A stretch of DNA of 64,000 nt from G963556115 sp963675945 (lineage in GTDB: Bacteria; Planctomycetota; SZUA-567), in the NCBI GenBank assembly GCA_963675945.1, contig OY780932.1, forward strand, positions 744,001 to 808,000. Direction: 5' to 3'. The notes under the pieces are model-generated. The model worked only from the letters and a program-made list of their open reading frames with translations, had not been told where the DNA came from and ran no database searches. Shown here in pieces: positions 63,915 through 64,000 of this stretch (the first letter of the stretch is position 1; the number at the start of each line of letters is the position of its first letter). Made by a program: the position numbers and the translations under genes.

Positions 63915-64000
63915 CTACCAAAATTATTATTGCTACACATTCAGACGTTTGTATAATGTATAATTAATAACGTTTCTAGCGCCCGAGCGCCACGAAACTC
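63852..64000 (+). repeat. 239-bp array-2 block, copy 3, cut by the window end
   Basis: Matches the first 149 bp of the other two copies, including the Sel1 promoter, so another Sel1 gene should start at about 47 bases beyond the window. Confidence 0.9.
63930..63957 (+). promoter_or_regulatory. Promoter of a Sel1 gene outside the window
   Basis: TTGCTA-16-TATAAT as in the other array-2 blocks. Confidence 0.6.

Overview
The window comes from a Gram-negative, probably flagellated bacterium. Several proteins carry lipobox signal peptides (9.1-11.5 kb, 34 kb), and there is a signal peptidase II, a LolB-like lipoprotein beside an RND/MMPL exporter, a chemoreceptor, a CheR and a FlgN-like chaperone. 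Core genes (priA, pyrD, lspA, nadK, ychF) show this is chromosome. CbiD and CbiE belong to the anaerobic branch of cobalamin synthesis. I cannot fix the phylum from sequence alone.

Layout. 0-6 kb: sugar/polyol operon (Gfo/Idh/MocA dehydrogenase, TIM-barrel isomerase, ribose-type ABC importer). 6-11.5 kb, minus strand: TrpB2-like enzyme, small protein, GT87-like membrane protein, CsgG/LpoB-like lipoprotein and TolB-like propeller lipoprotein, closely spaced. 11.9-18 kb: priA, a secreted small protein, an EAL-HDOD protein, an ABC ATPase, a glutaredoxin and tRNA-Cys. 29.4-58.4 kb: mostly housekeeping and signalling genes: pyrD, iron alcohol dehydrogenase, lspA, cheR, an outer-envelope transport cluster, an inositol-phosphatase-like gene, nadK, an HDOD/histidine kinase/M48 peptidase operon, flgN, a pseudouridine synthase, glutathione peroxidase, ychF, cbiDE, a CtlX-like hydrolase with a signal peptide, a chemoreceptor and an MFS transporter.

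The unusual part is two accessory arrays, 18.3-29.2 kb and 58.75 kb to the window end. In the first, one intact 810-residue gene of unknown family is followed by promoterless, start-less copies of its 3' end. Each copy keeps a conserved hydrophobic core and ends in a short, AT-rich, variable tail. Every tail is paired tail-to-tail with a gene for a membrane-anchored Sel1-repeat protein. Sel1 genes share a 251-bp block holding promoter and anchor but differ in repeat number and content. Units alternate A-B-A-B-(A), suggesting duplication of a two-unit block of about 4 kb. The second array has the same plan in the opposite orientation, with a related core and a different 239-bp Sel1 promoter/anchor block; one copy is split by an IS30-family element, one has a nonsense mutation, and the array runs off the window. 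The plan resembles orphan-cassette arrays of polymorphic toxins (reservoir C-termini plus partner genes), with Sel1 proteins as candidate cognate partners. Toxicity, immunity and export are inference; no known toxin fold was recognised.
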